64,000 bases of DNA from Nostoc sp. 'Peltigera membranacea cyanobiont' 210A (GCF_002246015.1 NZ_NOLJ01000005.1:291803-355802), one strand, 5' to 3'; shown: positions 9,862-20,068, numbered from the stretch's first letter. Numbers and translations: made by a program. Notes: generated by a model from the sequence alone, not told the origin.

Positions 9862-10908
9862 CTAATTGAGATTTTCTAGGCGAATGCGTGGATCGGCTGC
9901 TTTAAGCATCAAGTCGGCGATTAAATTGCCAACAATCAGCAGTACTGCGCCCATTATCAAGCTTGCCATTAATAAATATAAATCTTGAGCTTGTAAAGCT
10001 TGTAAAGCCAACCTTCCTAAACCGGGCCAGTTGAAGAAAAATTCGGCGATGAAGGCACCATTTAATAAACCAGCTAATTCAAAACCCAATAAGGTAATTA
10101 AGGGATTTATAGCGTTGCGGAGTGCATGAACGTAGATGACGCGGTTTTCTGGTAAACCTTTGGCACGAGCGGTTTGGATGTAGTCTTGACGCAGGACATC
10201 TAATAATTCGCCGCGAGTGATGCGTTGCAAACCAGCAAAACTAGTAATTGAGAGTGCGATCGTTGGTAAAATCATGTGCCAGCCGATATCTAAGATTCTG
10301 CCAAACCACGACAGTTCTGAGTGATTGATGCTAGTCATGCTACCCACTGGGAACACCGGCGAGGTGATTTGGGCTAAAACCAGCAGCGCTAAGGCAGTGA
10401 TGAAACTGGGAAAGCCTTGTCCTGCGTAACTAATCACTTGTAAAATCCGGTCTGCTGGCTTATTTTGTTTAACAGCGGCAAAGATCCCTAAAGGGATGGC
10501 GATCGCCCATGTGACAATTAAAGATGCGATCGCTAATAACAGAGTCGCTGGGACTCGTTCCCACAATAGCGATGCTACTGAACGTTGATAAATAAAACTC
10601 GTGCCAAAATCCCCTTTGGTCAAGATTCGCCATAGCCACCGACCAAACTGCTCTGGCCAAGACTTATCTAGACCAAACTGCCGTTTGATTTCCTCAATTC
10701 TTTCTGGGGATATCTTCGGATTTTGCCGTAGCGTATCTACATAATCACCGGGAGCGAGTTGAATGATGAAAAACGACAACGCTGACGCCAACAACAAAGT
10801 TAGCAGTGCCTGCAATAGCCGCTTTGCCACATAAACAAAAGTTTCGCTCGTGACTAGCCCGATTAGCCAATCCCGACCTGTCTCCAAGGAAATTTTCGTA
10901 GATGTCAT
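9862..10908 (-). CDS. ABC transporter permease, DppB/OppB type
   Basis: A 348-residue inner-membrane permease of the dipeptide/oligopeptide (or nickel) uptake family. The N-terminal segment LSFFIIQLAPGDYVDTLRQ followed by ERIEEIKRQFGLDKSWPEQFGRW is characteristic of the DppB half of such transporters. About six hydrophobic segments follow. The EAA loop that docks the ATPase is seen as YIQTARAKGLPENRVIYVHALRNA. No binding protein, second permease or ATPase gene is adjacent, so the partners must be elsewhere. Substrate cannot be told from sequence. Confidence 0.9.
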   Translation of the reverse strand: MTSTKISLETGRDWLIGLVTSETFVYVAKRLLQALLTLLLASALSFFIIQLAPGDYVDTLRQNPKISPERIEEIKRQFGLDKSWPEQFGRWLWRILTKGDFGTSFIYQRSVASLLWERVPATLLLAIASLIVTWAIAIPLGIFAAVKQNKPADRILQVISYAGQGFPSFITALALLVLAQITSPVFPVGSMTSINHSELSWFGRILDIGWHMILPTIALSITSFAGLQRITRGELLDVLRQDYIQTARAKGLPENRVIYVHALRNAINPLITLLGFELAGLLNGAFIAEFFFNWPGLGRLALQALQAQDLYLLMASLIMGAVLLIVGNLIADLMLKAADPRIRLENLN

Positions 10909-10933
10909 TTATATTTTGTCCTTTGTCATTTGT

Positions 10934-11079
10934 CCTACCCTGCGGGTTCGCCTTTGGCGTTCTCGAAGAGTAGCCGCTGGCGCGTCTATGTCATTTGTCC
11001 TTTGTCTTTCGTCATTTGCCAGTTGTTTTTCTATTGACCAATGATTAATGACTAATGACTAATGACCTATGACTAATAT
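10934..11079. repeat. Dispersed palindromic element plus heptamer repeats
   Basis: Between the permease and apt genes lies a GC-rich dispersed element (CTGCGGGTTCGCCTTTGGCG..., about 10934-10988), then TTTGTC-type heptamers, then TAATGAC-type heptamers (about 11032-11079). The last units run into the apt stop codon. Related GC-rich pieces occur inside the gene at 27.3 kb and after ppsA. Confidence 0.7.
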
Positions 11080-11591
11080 TCAATTAAAGAGATAATCGGC
11101 ACGTCCGGTAAATGTGTACGCCCTTGTAAATCCCGTAGCTCGATAATAAACCCAAACCCTACTAGTTCGCAGCCAATCTTCTGCACCAACTTTGCTGTGG
11201 CACTCGCAGTTCCACCTGTGGCAATCAAATCGTCCACAATCAAAACTCGGCTACCTTGGTGTAAAGCGTCTTGATGCACTTCTAGGCAATCTGTACCATA
11301 CTCTAATTCATATTCAATTGAGTGAACGGCTGCTGGTAACTTTCCTTTTTTGCGGATGGGAATAAAACCAGCTCCTAATTTATAAGCCAGAGGTGCACCA
11401 AAAATAAATCCCCTCGACTCCATACCAATGACATAATCAGCTGTTATTTCAGCTTCATGGCATTTTTGTGTTAAAAAGTCAATAGTATAGCGCAGTCCCT
11501 CTGGATCGCGCAGTAACGTAGTAATATCCCGAAATAAAATTCCGGGTTTCGGGAAATCTGGAATGTCACGAACGAGAGACTTTAAATCCAT
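11073..11591 (-). CDS. apt: Adenine phosphoribosyltransferase
   Basis: A 172-residue purine salvage enzyme that makes AMP from adenine and PRPP in the cytosol. The length is normal. The N-terminal [19 protein letters not shown], the [15 protein letters not shown] segment and the PRPP-binding loop [16 protein letters not shown] (about residues 116-131) are all diagnostic. The stop codon is embedded in a heptamer repeat. It is transcribed toward the ABC permease but is probably separate from it. Confidence 0.96.
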   Translation of the reverse strand: MDLKSLVRDIPDFPKPGILFRDITTLLRDPEGLRYTIDFLTQKCHEAEITADYVIGMESRGFIFGAPLAYKLGAGFIPIRKKGKLPAAVHSIEYELEYGTDCLEVHQDALHQGSRVLIVDDLIATGGTASATAKLVQKIGCELVGFGFIIELRDLQGRTHLPDVPIISLIEY

Positions 11592-12009
11592 AAAATGGGG
11601 AATAAAGGAGTAGGGAATGGGGAATGGGGCATGGGGAATGAGGTAGAAAAATTAATAAGCAATGCCCAATGCCTAATGCTCAATGCCCAATTTCAGATAC
11701 CTGAAAAATCGTACACTATAATGTCATACGCTGGGGGTCAAGTGGGGATAAAGGCTAAAGCTTCGCTCTTCATTGACGATAATTAGAATCTAAACCAAGC
11801 TAGAAAAGGTATTTCACTAATAAATGAGGTGAATTTAGTGATGTTTTAAAATTTTGATTTCAATATAGGGAAAACTTTGAGTAGAAAGAGTTAAGTAATG
11901 TATATATCAGGTAGTCATGCTACTGTCACAAGTTTAAGGCTCAAGTCTTGGCTACCGATCTTAAATTTGTTTTATCTAGTCTGTTGGAACCGCACAAGGT
12001 ATTTATAGA
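11592..12009. other. Intergenic region with GGGGAAT heptamers
   Basis: It starts with GGGGAAT/GGGGCAT heptamers (about 11605-11642) and AATGCYCAATGCC-type units (about 11660-11690). AT-rich sequence follows that should hold divergent promoters for apt and the DUF3038 gene. A 63-codon frame in the repeat part is not a gene. Confidence 0.6.
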
Positions 12010-12636
12010 ATGAATGTTTCAGCAAGTTTAACGCCGTTCAACAGTCCAACCCAAGACTCGCTGCCGATGATTCTGGACACTTTACCAGATCCTGCGATCG
12101 CTTCCAAAACCTGTCCTCGCAGAACCAGGCTGCAAATTGACCTGATTTTACTGGCAATTGAAGCTTTAGAACTTGGTGGTTCGGAAGCAATCCTGGCTTT
12201 TGCTCAAGAGTTGGATCTGAAAGGAATTGTTAAAGACAGGGTGAATTTATGGCGGATGCGTAGCTCTAACCCGCTACGAAGAGCGCACATGCGCCGTCCC
12301 TTAACTATTATGGAAGCAAAAGCTTTGGTGGTCATTGCTTGCTATATAGCACGGCGTTTAACTGTTGTCATCCGCCAGTTATTAATGATATGCCAACAAA
12401 TGGAAGAAAAACAGATTCCATTAGAACAGAATTTGCGGCTATCTAATTACCTAGAGCGGTTTAGAGCGCATTTTAAAAGCCGGATGAATGCTCGACGTTC
12501 TGGTGTACTAGCATTAACTTCTGATGAAAAATTAGATGCGCTAGCAATAAATTTGTTAGGACAATTACTATTTTGTACTGGTACTGCTGGAATGCAGCGG
12601 TTCTGGATTAGTCTTTTTGACGGTGAAGTGGAATGA
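12010..12636 (+). CDS. DUF3038 family cyanobacterial protein
   Basis: A 208-residue soluble, helical protein. The core, from RRTRLQIDLILLAIEALELGGSEAI through VNLWRMRSSNPLRR to RPLTIMEAKALVVIACYIARRL, matches what I know of DUF3038, a family found across cyanobacteria with no assigned function. Its stop overlaps the start of the next gene in an ATGA at 12633-12636. The two are therefore almost certainly translationally coupled, and their products may act together. Confidence 0.8.
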   Translation: MNVSASLTPFNSPTQDSLPMILDTLPDPAIASKTCPRRTRLQIDLILLAIEALELGGSEAILAFAQELDLKGIVKDRVNLWRMRSSNPLRRAHMRRPLTIMEAKALVVIACYIARRLTVVIRQLLMICQQMEEKQIPLEQNLRLSNYLERFRAHFKSRMNARRSGVLALTSDEKLDALAINLLGQLLFCTGTAGMQRFWISLFDGEVE

Positions 12637-14063
12637 ATATTCAACGTAAGTACAGTCTACCTAATTGTACTCTTCTTTTAGAAGGGTTAAGTGATGTCAC
12701 TAGGGCTGCACAGTTCCAAGAAATGCGCCCAGAATTATCAATATTGGTAAATGCAGAATGCTATTTATCTGGTTACAATCAACCCCTAACCGGAGGGCGA
12801 GAATTTTTTGAAAGTTTGGTAAGGGCTGTTAGTGGTTACGCCCAAGAATTTCTGAGTACTGTACCCAATCCGCAAGCACACAACCAGGAATCGGAGCTAG
12901 TAGAGTTTCAAAAAATTGACGGCAACCGCCACAGGTTAATCATACATTCAGAGAATGCTCCAGAGGGGTTCGATCACTCTAATAATTCTAAACGTCCGCC
13001 TATTGAAATAGATTTGAATACGGTACAGTTGTTTGATTTAGTAGAAGCAGTGGATCAGTTTTTTGCTGATACCCAGACTTTACCGGAATTATCCCTAGAA
13101 CTACAACCAGTTACTAGACGCTATGGCGGTGCTAGTCAGGCTGTAATTAGGCAAGCTGTTCCTGCGGCTGTAGGAGTATCAAGTTTAGCAGTAGCAGCGA
13201 TCGCATTTAACCTGATTCCACCTCCCCAAATTCGTCCACCGCAGCCTAAGCCAGATGAGCAAACTAACTCTACAACAAAGAGCCTTAACCCTCCAGCATC
13301 AGCGGCTGCAACACCCATCGAGGCTGCAACACCGATGACACCACCCACAGCTAATGAAAAGCCAGTTGTTAAAGATTTAGAAGCACTTTTAAATACAGTT
13401 CCAGAAATTACCGATCCATCCCAGCTGCGTGCATTGAATCGTCAAGTGTATAATCAAGTTCATCCAGCTTGGACTAAGCGTTCAGGATTGCAACAGGATT
13501 TGATCTATCGTTTGGGTATAGCTGCGGATGGAGCGATCGTTGGTTATAAAGCGGTGAATAAAGAGGCCAATCAAGGAGTCGGGCAAACTCCTCTACCTAA
13601 CCTACTTTACAATCCTGCTAATCGCGCCCCCATTTCTAATGAACCGATAGCCCAATTCCGAATAGTGTTTACTACAAATGGTGTGCTGCAAGTTAGCCCT
13701 TGGCGAGGATATGCTAAGACACCACAAGTAGTCGGTGCAAAAATTACTGACTCTAATATCACTAAAGGTTTAAATAAAAAGCTTTATAATACAGTTCGTG
13801 AAACCTGGAGTGGCACTCCCACCTTTACGCGAGATTTGAAATATCGGGTAGCAGTCAACAAAGATGGTGTAATTGCTGACTATGAACCACTTAATCAAGT
13901 CGCCTTTGATTATTTCCGAGAAACACCTCTTCCTAAGATGTTTAACGCCATCTATGGTTCTAATGTAGCTGCTCCCAATGACAAAGAACCTCTAGCTCAC
14001 TTCCAAGTGATATTCAAGCCTAACGGCAAGCTCGAAGTCACTCCTTGGAAGGGATATCAGTAA
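12633..14063 (+). CDS. DUF4335 family cyanobacterial protein
   Basis: A 476-residue protein beginning MNIQRKYSLPNCTLLLEGLSD, the hallmark N-terminus of DUF4335. One hydrophobic segment (about residues 175-195, AVPAAVGVSSLAVAAIAFNLIPP) is followed by a proline-rich linker. Two homologous C-terminal repeats of about 100 residues come last (about 255-360 and 375-475). Each has a LxxxxYNxVxxxW start, an ADGxIVxYxxxN middle and an end of the form FxxNGxLxVxPWxGY. It thus looks like a membrane-tethered protein with a duplicated domain. Function unknown. Coupled to the DUF3038 gene by ATGA. Confidence 0.8.
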   Translation: MNIQRKYSLPNCTLLLEGLSDVTRAAQFQEMRPELSILVNAECYLSGYNQPLTGGREFFESLVRAVSGYAQEFLSTVPNPQAHNQESELVEFQKIDGNRHRLIIHSENAPEGFDHSNNSKRPPIEIDLNTVQLFDLVEAVDQFFADTQTLPELSLELQPVTRRYGGASQAVIRQAVPAAVGVSSLAVAAIAFNLIPPPQIRPPQPKPDEQTNSTTKSLNPPASAAATPIEAATPMTPPTANEKPVVKDLEALLNTVPEITDPSQLRALNRQVYNQVHPAWTKRSGLQQDLIYRLGIAADGAIVGYKAVNKEANQGVGQTPLPNLLYNPANRAPISNEPIAQFRIVFTTNGVLQVSPWRGYAKTPQVVGAKITDSNITKGLNKKLYNTVRETWSGTPTFTRDLKYRVAVNKDGVIADYEPLNQVAFDYFRETPLPKMFNAIYGSNVAAPNDKEPLAHFQVIFKPNGKLEVTPWKGYQ

Positions 14064-14205
14064 TTGGGCATAGGGTATGGGGCAAAAGAATTAAGTTGCT
14101 ATTCTCTGTGCCCTACTCTGAGCAATAACATACCTGACAATTTAATTTTCTCCCTATCTCTGTAAGTTTGCGATAATATGGCGCTAACCTGAGAAATTTA
14201 GATTT

Positions 14206-14352
14206 ATGACCCAGGATTTTGCCTTTTTAAAGCGGATATACAATGCTTTTGACCAATTTCGCCCCTTACCCGCAGGAGATCCTGCTTACGTTGATTTTAC
14301 AGAAGTGCGGAGAGATGGCGACATATTAGTATCTGATCAGAGTACCTCATAG
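14206..14352 (+). pseudogene. Truncated 5' end of an ATPase-like gene
   Basis: A 48-codon frame reads MTQDFAFLKRIYNAFDQFRP..., then AGDPAYVDFTEVRRDGDILV, and stops abruptly. This resembles the N-terminus of a P-loop ATPase family I recall from cyanobacteria, in which a Walker A region would follow about 30 residues later. Here it is cut off exactly where an inverted-repeat element begins. I read it as a gene remnant. The family assignment is from memory. Confidence 0.5.
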
Positions 14353-14355
14353 CGT

Positions 14356-14452
14356 TTCTTTGTGAAGCTGCATATATTTACCCCCCGGCTACGCGTCCCC
14401 CCTTGTGAAGGGGGGACTGATTATGTGCATCTTCATACAGAATTGGTATCAG
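14356..14452. repeat. MITE-like inverted-repeat element
   Basis: Imperfect terminal arms (TTTGTGAAGCTGCATATA on the left, TTATGTGCATCTTCATACAG on the right) enclose a central hairpin of CCCCCC...GGGGGG arms. No coding capacity. Its position at the break of the ATPase remnant suggests it caused or followed the truncation. Confidence 0.55.
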
Positions 14453-14527
14453 TGAAGTTTAAATTTCCAAAGTTTAAATGAATGCAGGGGAAATAAAGGT
14501 ATTAAATATAGATACACAACCTCCTTC

Positions 14528-15523
14528 CTAACGTATTAAATCAGCGCGGGGTTTAAAGGTTTCAATTTGCCGTAACTTTTCATAAAGTTCCCGTTCTTCT
14601 TGACTAATATTTTTCGGTGTAACTATTTGAATTTCTACTAATTGATCGCCACGTTTACCGTCATCGTTAGGATAACCTTTATTACCTAGTCGAAATTTTT
14701 GACCAGACCTAACGCCGGGAGGGGTAGTCATTTTCACAGGGCCATCAAGAGTAGGTGCTTCTACCTGTCCTCCTAAAACTGCCTCGCTGGGAGTAACAGG
14801 TACTTGGCAGACGATATTTAAACCTTCTAGCTTAAATAATCGATGAGGTTCAACGGTAATTTTTAAGTATAGATCGCCACCACCAACACCTTGGTTCCGC
14901 AAACGGATGGTTTGACCTGTTACCATACCTGGGGGCATATTAACTTCTAGCGATCGCCCATCTTCCAAACGAATCCGTTCATTACCACCTTGATAAGCTT
15001 TTTCTAGTGGAAGCGTTAATCTGGCTTCTATATCTCGACGGGTTGTGCGAGGTGGAGTGTTAACTGTGTAGGCAACTTTTGTTCTGGGGGAACGAAACGG
15101 ATCGCTATCATTGCCATTACTAGAGTTATTTGCCGCACTCTTATTTTTGACACCAATAACTTGATTAATAAAGCTTTCAAAGTCGGAGAATTGGCTGGGA
15201 TCTACATCCTGATTCCCGTTGCGATCGCTTGCGCTACTCTGCCAAGTTTTAGCCTTTGGCGTCTGTTTGTTACCTGCAAAACCTTTTTGCTTCCAGTAGC
15301 GGCTAAACTGGTCGTACTGCGCTCGCTTGGCTGGATCGGAAAGAACTTCATAAGCCTCGCCAATATCCTTAAATTTTTCCTCAGATTCTTTGTTACCCGG
15401 ATTAAGATCGGGATGATATTGCCTTGCTAACCGCCGATAAACCTTTTTAATTTCCTCACCAGAGGCATCTTTAGATACTCCTAAAATCTCGTAGTAATCG
15501 CGAAAGTTCGGCAAATTTTGCAT
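14528..15523 (-). CDS. dnaJ: DnaJ/CbpA-type co-chaperone without zinc finger
   Basis: A 331-residue Hsp40. The J domain fills residues 8-75, with HPD at 37-39 in [16 protein letters not shown] Gly/Asn/Ser-rich linker follows, then the two C-terminal substrate-binding beta domains ([60 protein letters not shown]). The CxxCxGxG zinc-finger repeats are absent, so it is a type II DnaJ (CbpA/DnaJ2-like). It lies 209 bases downstream of dnaK on the same strand and probably serves that Hsp70. Confidence 0.92.
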   Translation of the reverse strand: MQNLPNFRDYYEILGVSKDASGEEIKKVYRRLARQYHPDLNPGNKESEEKFKDIGEAYEVLSDPAKRAQYDQFSRYWKQKGFAGNKQTPKAKTWQSSASDRNGNQDVDPSQFSDFESFINQVIGVKNKSAANNSSNGNDSDPFRSPRTKVAYTVNTPPRTTRRDIEARLTLPLEKAYQGGNERIRLEDGRSLEVNMPPGMVTGQTIRLRNQGVGGGDLYLKITVEPHRLFKLEGLNIVCQVPVTPSEAVLGGQVEAPTLDGPVKMTTPPGVRSGQKFRLGNKGYPNDDGKRGDQLVEIQIVTPKNISQEERELYEKLRQIETFKPRADLIR

Positions 15524-15710
15524 AGTTCAGTTATTTAAATTTAGATTTTAGATTTTGGATTAATTAAGAGTTAGGAGTTAAAAGTTGAAAGATTTAATTT
15601 TTTCTACTCTTAACTCTTATCAGAAGTACTAATCAGGTAGACATAAATTAAACATAAAATGCCAACCAGTGAAATCATTTCCCTGAGCAGCTTTTACCTT
15701 CTGCCTCCTG

Positions 15711-15738
15711 CCTCCTGCCTCCTGCCTTCTACTTACAA
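15711..15738. repeat. CTGCCTC heptamer repeat at the dnaK stop
   Basis: Three to four CTGCCTC/CTGCCTT units run up to the dnaK stop codon. The repeat belongs to the intergenic heptamer families seen elsewhere in the window. Confidence 0.75.
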
Positions 15739-17814
15739 CCAATCATTGTCTTCTTCATCATCCCAGTTATCTTGGTAGCTGGGGCGGGATTTGCGTGGAG
15801 GACGGCTTTCATAAGAGGAAGAACGATTATCGCGGCTATAATCTCTGTCATAGTCTCTACCGTAATCTTTGCCATAGTCTTTACTGTATGAGTCGCGTTC
15901 TCGATATGTATCTCTGGGAGATTCGCGTTCTCGTTCTTTATCACCGCCAGTAAAGATGTCACGGATAGTCCCAAACAAGTCGTCATCTTCATCTTCAGCA
16001 TAAGTCTGGCGGACTTCCCGATTTAGCTCATAGAGAGCATCTTGCAAGTCGGCGTAGGCTTGATCGATACCGCGATCGCTATTTTCCTGAAGACTTTCTT
16101 TTAGTTGTCGGCAAATATTATCAATTCTTTGGCGGCGGCTGCGGGCAAACTGCATACCAAATTCCAGCGCGACTTCTCTCAGTTGTCGTTCTGCTTGGAA
16201 AATCAACGCCTCAGAACGAGTCCGCTTTTCTATTCTTTCTTTACGTTCGCGATCGACATCAGCGTATTTTTGAGCGTCTTGAATCATCCGATTCACTTCC
16301 GACTCGTTCAAGGTGGAAGCGCCTTGAATGGTGATACTCTGCTCTCGCCCAGTGGTTCTATCTAGGGCTGTTACTTGTAAAATACCATTAGCATCGATAT
16401 CAAATGACACCTGAACTTGAGGAATTCCTCGTGGCGCTGGTGGGATGCCATAGAGCTTGAACCGTCCTAAAGACTTGTTGTTTGCTGCCATTTCCCGTTC
16501 GCCCTGAACTACGTGAATTTCCACAGTATTTTGGTTATTTTCAGACGTGGAAAAAATGTCAGAACGGCGTACTGGAATTGTCGTGTTGCGAGGAATGAGT
16601 TTTTTCATCACACCACCGATGGTTTCCAATCCCATAGAAAGGGGTGTAACATCCAAAAGCAGCACATCTTTGAGTTCGCCGGCGAGAATACCTGCTTGAA
16701 TTGCTGCGCCCACGCCCACGACTTCATCGGGATTAACGTTCTCGTTTGGTTCTGTGCCAATTAAGTCCCGCACAAGCTGCTTTACCATTGGCATTCGTGT
16801 AGAACCGCCAACTAACACAACTTCTTCAATGTCTCTAGGTGAAAGTCCGGCATCTTTGAGGGCGCGTTTCACTGGTGTCCGCAAGCGCCCCACCAAATCA
16901 CCACACAAACCTTCAAATTGGGAACGAGTTAAACGAGTTTCTAGATGTTTGGGGCCATCTTCAGTGGCGGTGATGAAGGGTAAGTTAATGTCGGTGACAC
17001 TGACAGCAGAAAGCTCAATTTTGGCTTTTTCCGCGGCTTCCATGAGACGTTGCAAAGCTTGGCGATCGCGTCTTAAGTCTACCTCTTCTGTTTCCAGAAA
17101 TTGCTCTGCTAACCAATCTACTATTATTTTGTCAAAGTCATTCCCACCAAGTTGCGTATCTCCACTGGTAGCTTTGACTTCAAATATCCCATCGCCTACT
17201 TCTAAAATCGATACGTCAAAAGTACCACCACCCAAGTCAAAGACTAAGATAGTTTCCGTGTCACCTCGATCTAATCCATAAGCCAAAGATGCCGCCGTCG
17301 GTTCATTAAGAATCCGCAACACCTCTAAACCAGCAATTCTGCCGGCATCACGGGTTGCCTGCCGTTGAGAATCGTTAAAATAGGCGGGTACTGTAATCAC
17401 TGCCCCGGTGACTGGTTCACCCAAATAGCGACTAGCATCGTCTGCCAATTTCTTCAGCACCATTGCCGAAATTTCTTCTGGGGCGAAATCTTTATTCATA
17501 CGAGGACAGGCAATTTTAATATTGCCTACTTCGTCTTTGCGGATGGTGTAGGGCACACGCTTAGAATCTGCATTAAGTTCGCCATACTTCCGCCCAATGA
17601 AACGTTTAACTGCAAAAAAGGTATTTTGGGGATTGAGGACGGTTTGTCGCCGTGCCATTTGCCCAACCACCCTTTCACCTTCTTTGCTGAAGCCAACTAC
17701 GGAGGGGGTTGTTCGCATTCCTTCTGCATTGGCAATCACCACCGGCTTGCCACCCTCCATAACGGCGACTACTGAGTTGGTTGTACCCAAGTCGATGCCG
17801 ACTACCTTGCCCAT
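15733..17814 (-). CDS. dnaK: Hsp70 chaperone DnaK with a long charged tail (DnaK1-like)
   Basis: A 693-residue Hsp70. The nucleotide-binding domain shows [32 protein letters not shown] and [10 protein letters not shown]. The substrate-binding domain begins at [20 protein letters not shown]. After the lid there is a low-complexity tail of about 60 residues built from [11 protein letters not shown] repeats and ending DDEEDNDWL. Cyanobacteria have three DnaKs; this length and tail fit DnaK1 better than the shorter housekeeping DnaK2, but that is from memory. The tail is not the usual EEVD-type or Gly-rich bacterial end. It is paired with a type II DnaJ downstream. Confidence 0.93.
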   Translation of the reverse strand: MGKVVGIDLGTTNSVVAVMEGGKPVVIANAEGMRTTPSVVGFSKEGERVVGQMARRQTVLNPQNTFFAVKRFIGRKYGELNADSKRVPYTIRKDEVGNIKIACPRMNKDFAPEEISAMVLKKLADDASRYLGEPVTGAVITVPAYFNDSQRQATRDAGRIAGLEVLRILNEPTAASLAYGLDRGDTETILVFDLGGGTFDVSILEVGDGIFEVKATSGDTQLGGNDFDKIIVDWLAEQFLETEEVDLRRDRQALQRLMEAAEKAKIELSAVSVTDINLPFITATEDGPKHLETRLTRSQFEGLCGDLVGRLRTPVKRALKDAGLSPRDIEEVVLVGGSTRMPMVKQLVRDLIGTEPNENVNPDEVVGVGAAIQAGILAGELKDVLLLDVTPLSMGLETIGGVMKKLIPRNTTIPVRRSDIFSTSENNQNTVEIHVVQGEREMAANNKSLGRFKLYGIPPAPRGIPQVQVSFDIDANGILQVTALDRTTGREQSITIQGASTLNESEVNRMIQDAQKYADVDRERKERIEKRTRSEALIFQAERQLREVALEFGMQFARSRRQRIDNICRQLKESLQENSDRGIDQAYADLQDALYELNREVRQTYAEDEDDDLFGTIRDIFTGGDKERERESPRDTYRERDSYSKDYGKDYGRDYDRDYSRDNRSSSYESRPPRKSRPSYQDNWDDEEDNDWL

Positions 17815-18132
17815 GCGTTACTTTTCTCCTAAAGTGTCTTATATATTTATTATGATTGGGCGGAACTACCTCTAGCTTTGTGCTACAAGATAAAAACACC
17901 TCAATGTATAATACTCATCATTAAGGCAGTAAGCTAAGAAGTGCAGCTAGAGGAGATAGTTGCAAGACTAGGATAGCATTGAGACGGTTGGTGTGCCCAA
18001 GCAGCCTCAATTCTTGATATCCGCCTACTTCTGTTTAAGTTATCTGCAAATTGGTAAGTTAACCTTAATAACGCTTGCTCTGCTTTTTTGAGTGCCTGAA
18101 AATTCTCATATTATTGCTAGTACTTAAAAGAT
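17815..18132. other. Divergent intergenic region dnaK / M28 peptidase
   Basis: About 320 bases between divergent genes that should contain both promoters. No CIRCE-type inverted repeat was found on reading through. A TATAAT-like hexamer occurs near 17905. Confidence 0.4.
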
Positions 18133-18981
18133 TTGAATTTAACAGAGCGATTACAGACTTCCCTGAGTGCGATCGCGCGAGAACGCGATCCTTACATGGC
18201 AACGGCTGGGCACTTTTTTGTCCAAGAATACATCCGCCAGGAATTTTCCCAATGGGGGAGTGTGGAAATCCACACCTTTGAAGTCAGAGGTAAAACTTGC
18301 AATAACCTGATATTAAATTTACCATCCCAAGCTAGAGGGCAAAAAAAGGATTTACTGCCGATTTTAATTGGCGCTCATTATGATGGCGTTCCGGGAACAG
18401 TTGCGGCTGATGATAATGCTACAGGTGTGGCAGTCTTGCTGGAATTGGCGAGAAAGTTTGCTGCCCAAGCTGTCAGATATCCCTTAAGGCTGGTTGCTTT
18501 CGATATGGAAGAATACGGCTTACTGGGTAGTGCTGATTATGCAGCCCTGTTACATCAACAAAAGCAACAGCTACGCTTAATGATCTCCTTAGAGATGCTG
18601 GGCTATAAGGATTCTACGCCTGGTTCCCAAAGTTACCCCCCTCCTCTGGAACGCTTCTACCCAGATACAGGTGATTTTATTGCTTTAATTGGCAACTTGC
18701 GGACATTGCCTGACTTAATTGGGATGAGCCGTAATATTCGCAAAGCTGGCGTATCTAGTCAATGGCTACCCGTGCCGAATCGAGGTTTAATAGTTCCCCA
18801 AACCAGACTTAGCGATCATGCTCCATTTTGGGATTTGGGTTATCCGGCAATGATGGTGACAGATACGGCATTCTTGCGAAATCCACATTATCACAAAGCT
18901 AGTGATGCGATCGCTACTTTGGATTTAGATTTTCTGACTCGTGTATGTGAAGGTTTGGAAATTGCGATTCGGCGGTTGTGA
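18133..18981 (+). CDS. M28 family zinc metallopeptidase
   Basis: A 282-residue aminopeptidase-like protein with the M28 two-zinc signature: IGAHYDGVPGTVAADDNATG (His and bridging Asp), FDMEEYGLLGSADYA (Glu-Glu pair), SLEMLGY, LSDHAPFWDLGYPAMMVTDTAFLRNPHYHKASD (final His). The start used is TTG at 18133 (NLTERLQTSLSAIAR); no ribosome binding site is clear. No signal peptide is visible with this start, so location is uncertain. A decayed copy of its 3' part follows at about 19008. Confidence 0.9.
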   Translation: MNLTERLQTSLSAIARERDPYMATAGHFFVQEYIRQEFSQWGSVEIHTFEVRGKTCNNLILNLPSQARGQKKDLLPILIGAHYDGVPGTVAADDNATGVAVLLELARKFAAQAVRYPLRLVAFDMEEYGLLGSADYAALLHQQKQQLRLMISLEMLGYKDSTPGSQSYPPPLERFYPDTGDFIALIGNLRTLPDLIGMSRNIRKAGVSSQWLPVPNRGLIVPQTRLSDHAPFWDLGYPAMMVTDTAFLRNPHYHKASDAIATLDLDFLTRVCEGLEIAIRRL

Positions 18982-19007
18982 AAAGATATTAGGATAGGTT
19001 CATCGTT

Positions 19008-19110
19008 CGCCAAACCAGACTTAGCGATCGCACCTCTTTTTTAGATGTGGTTTATCAGCAATCATGGGTACATATACAGCATTTTTGTGAAATCTATATC
19101 ATGCATAAAC
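19008..19110 (+). pseudogene. Decayed partial duplicate of the M28 peptidase 3' end
   Basis: About 100 bases align by eye with 18796-18900 of the upstream peptidase gene. Both share CCAAACCAGACTTAGCGATC, then matching spacing through TTATCxGCAAT, ATACxGCATT and TTGxGAAATC. The duplicate has lost the reading frame. It shows a past local tandem duplication that has degenerated. Confidence 0.75.
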
Positions 19111-19156
19111 CGAGTCGATCGCCACTGGGGTTTATTTTTATTATTCTCAGCTTTTT

Positions 19157-20068
19157 TCAATTGGTTATACTATCTTGCTGATGCGATCGCGCATTGGGAG
19201 TCAAAGTAATTAAATCGTCAATATTACGCTTCATTGTTTCACAAATTGCATCTAATGGTAAATCATTAACATCATAACCAAAGGGGTTTTCTATCTCTAA
19301 GCCAATCGCTTCAATGCCAAACAAAGTGAACCCAACCAAAGCAGAAACTAAACCTGTCCACCAACCGAGACTGTCTACTATTTGAAATGGTAGCAAAAAG
19401 CAATATAGTATCAGTAATTGCTTCAAATGAATAGCATAAGCAAGCGGCATAGGCGTTTTTAAAATACGTTCGCAAGCACCTAAATTATCCACAAGACTAT
19501 TCAATAATTCTTGCAGAGATGTTAGCTGGTAGCTATTCAGACAATTACGATCGTACTGTTGCTGTAAATAATCTCCTATCCAAAAGGCAACCTCTATAGG
19601 AGGATTATTCATAATCTTCAGTTTTATGTACTTAGTAGATGGCATTAAGTCTTTTAACTCGCTATTGACAGCTTCTCCTCGCAAATGTAGTTTAGTTGTT
19701 ACAGCAAACGCTACCAATAAGTTTAATGCTGTAATTTTATTGTCTTTATCATCTGGTGAAATTTCATCAACTGATACCCAAATTTGCCTTGCTAAATTTC
19801 GGACGTTATTTACTATAGAACCCCAGCATTTTCTCCCTTCCCAAAATCGCTCATAAGCAGTATTTGTACGAAAAACAAGTAACAAACCTAAAACAATACT
19901 AGGAATCACATTTACTAAAATTGGCTGGGATACAGGTTTTTCAAAATGGTGAAGCAGAGAAATTAAAAATCCAAAAGCTCCACACCATAAAACATGTTTG
20001 AAAATTGCTTTTATTACTGAACCTTTAGGTTGTAATGCTGTGCGGAACCATTTGATTTTTTCGTTCAT
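19157..20068 (-). CDS. Bestrophin-like anion channel (UPF0187 family)
   Basis: A 303-residue membrane protein with the bestrophin/YneE pattern. The N-terminal basic segment leads into transmembrane helices, then the highly diagnostic GLLLVFRTNTAYERFWEGRKCWGSIVNNVRNLARQ. Later come the C-terminal helices and LFGIEAIGLEIENPFGYDVNDLPLD, which is the calcium-clasp-like segment of bestrophins. Family members form pentameric anion channels. Some algal homologues carry bicarbonate into thylakoids, so a role in carbon supply is possible but not shown. No operon partner. Confidence 0.92.
   Translation of the reverse strand: MNEKIKWFRTALQPKGSVIKAIFKHVLWCGAFGFLISLLHHFEKPVSQPILVNVIPSIVLGLLLVFRTNTAYERFWEGRKCWGSIVNNVRNLARQIWVSVDEISPDDKDNKITALNLLVAFAVTTKLHLRGEAVNSELKDLMPSTKYIKLKIMNNPPIEVAFWIGDYLQQQYDRNCLNSYQLTSLQELLNSLVDNLGACERILKTPMPLAYAIHLKQLLILYCFLLPFQIVDSLGWWTGLVSALVGFTLFGIEAIGLEIENPFGYDVNDLPLDAICETMKRNIDDLITLTPNARSHQQDSITN

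Noticed and set aside
17815..18132. CIRCE heat-shock operator upstream of dnaK
   Set aside because: No TTAGCACTC-N9-GAGTGCTAA-like inverted repeat was found on reading the region.
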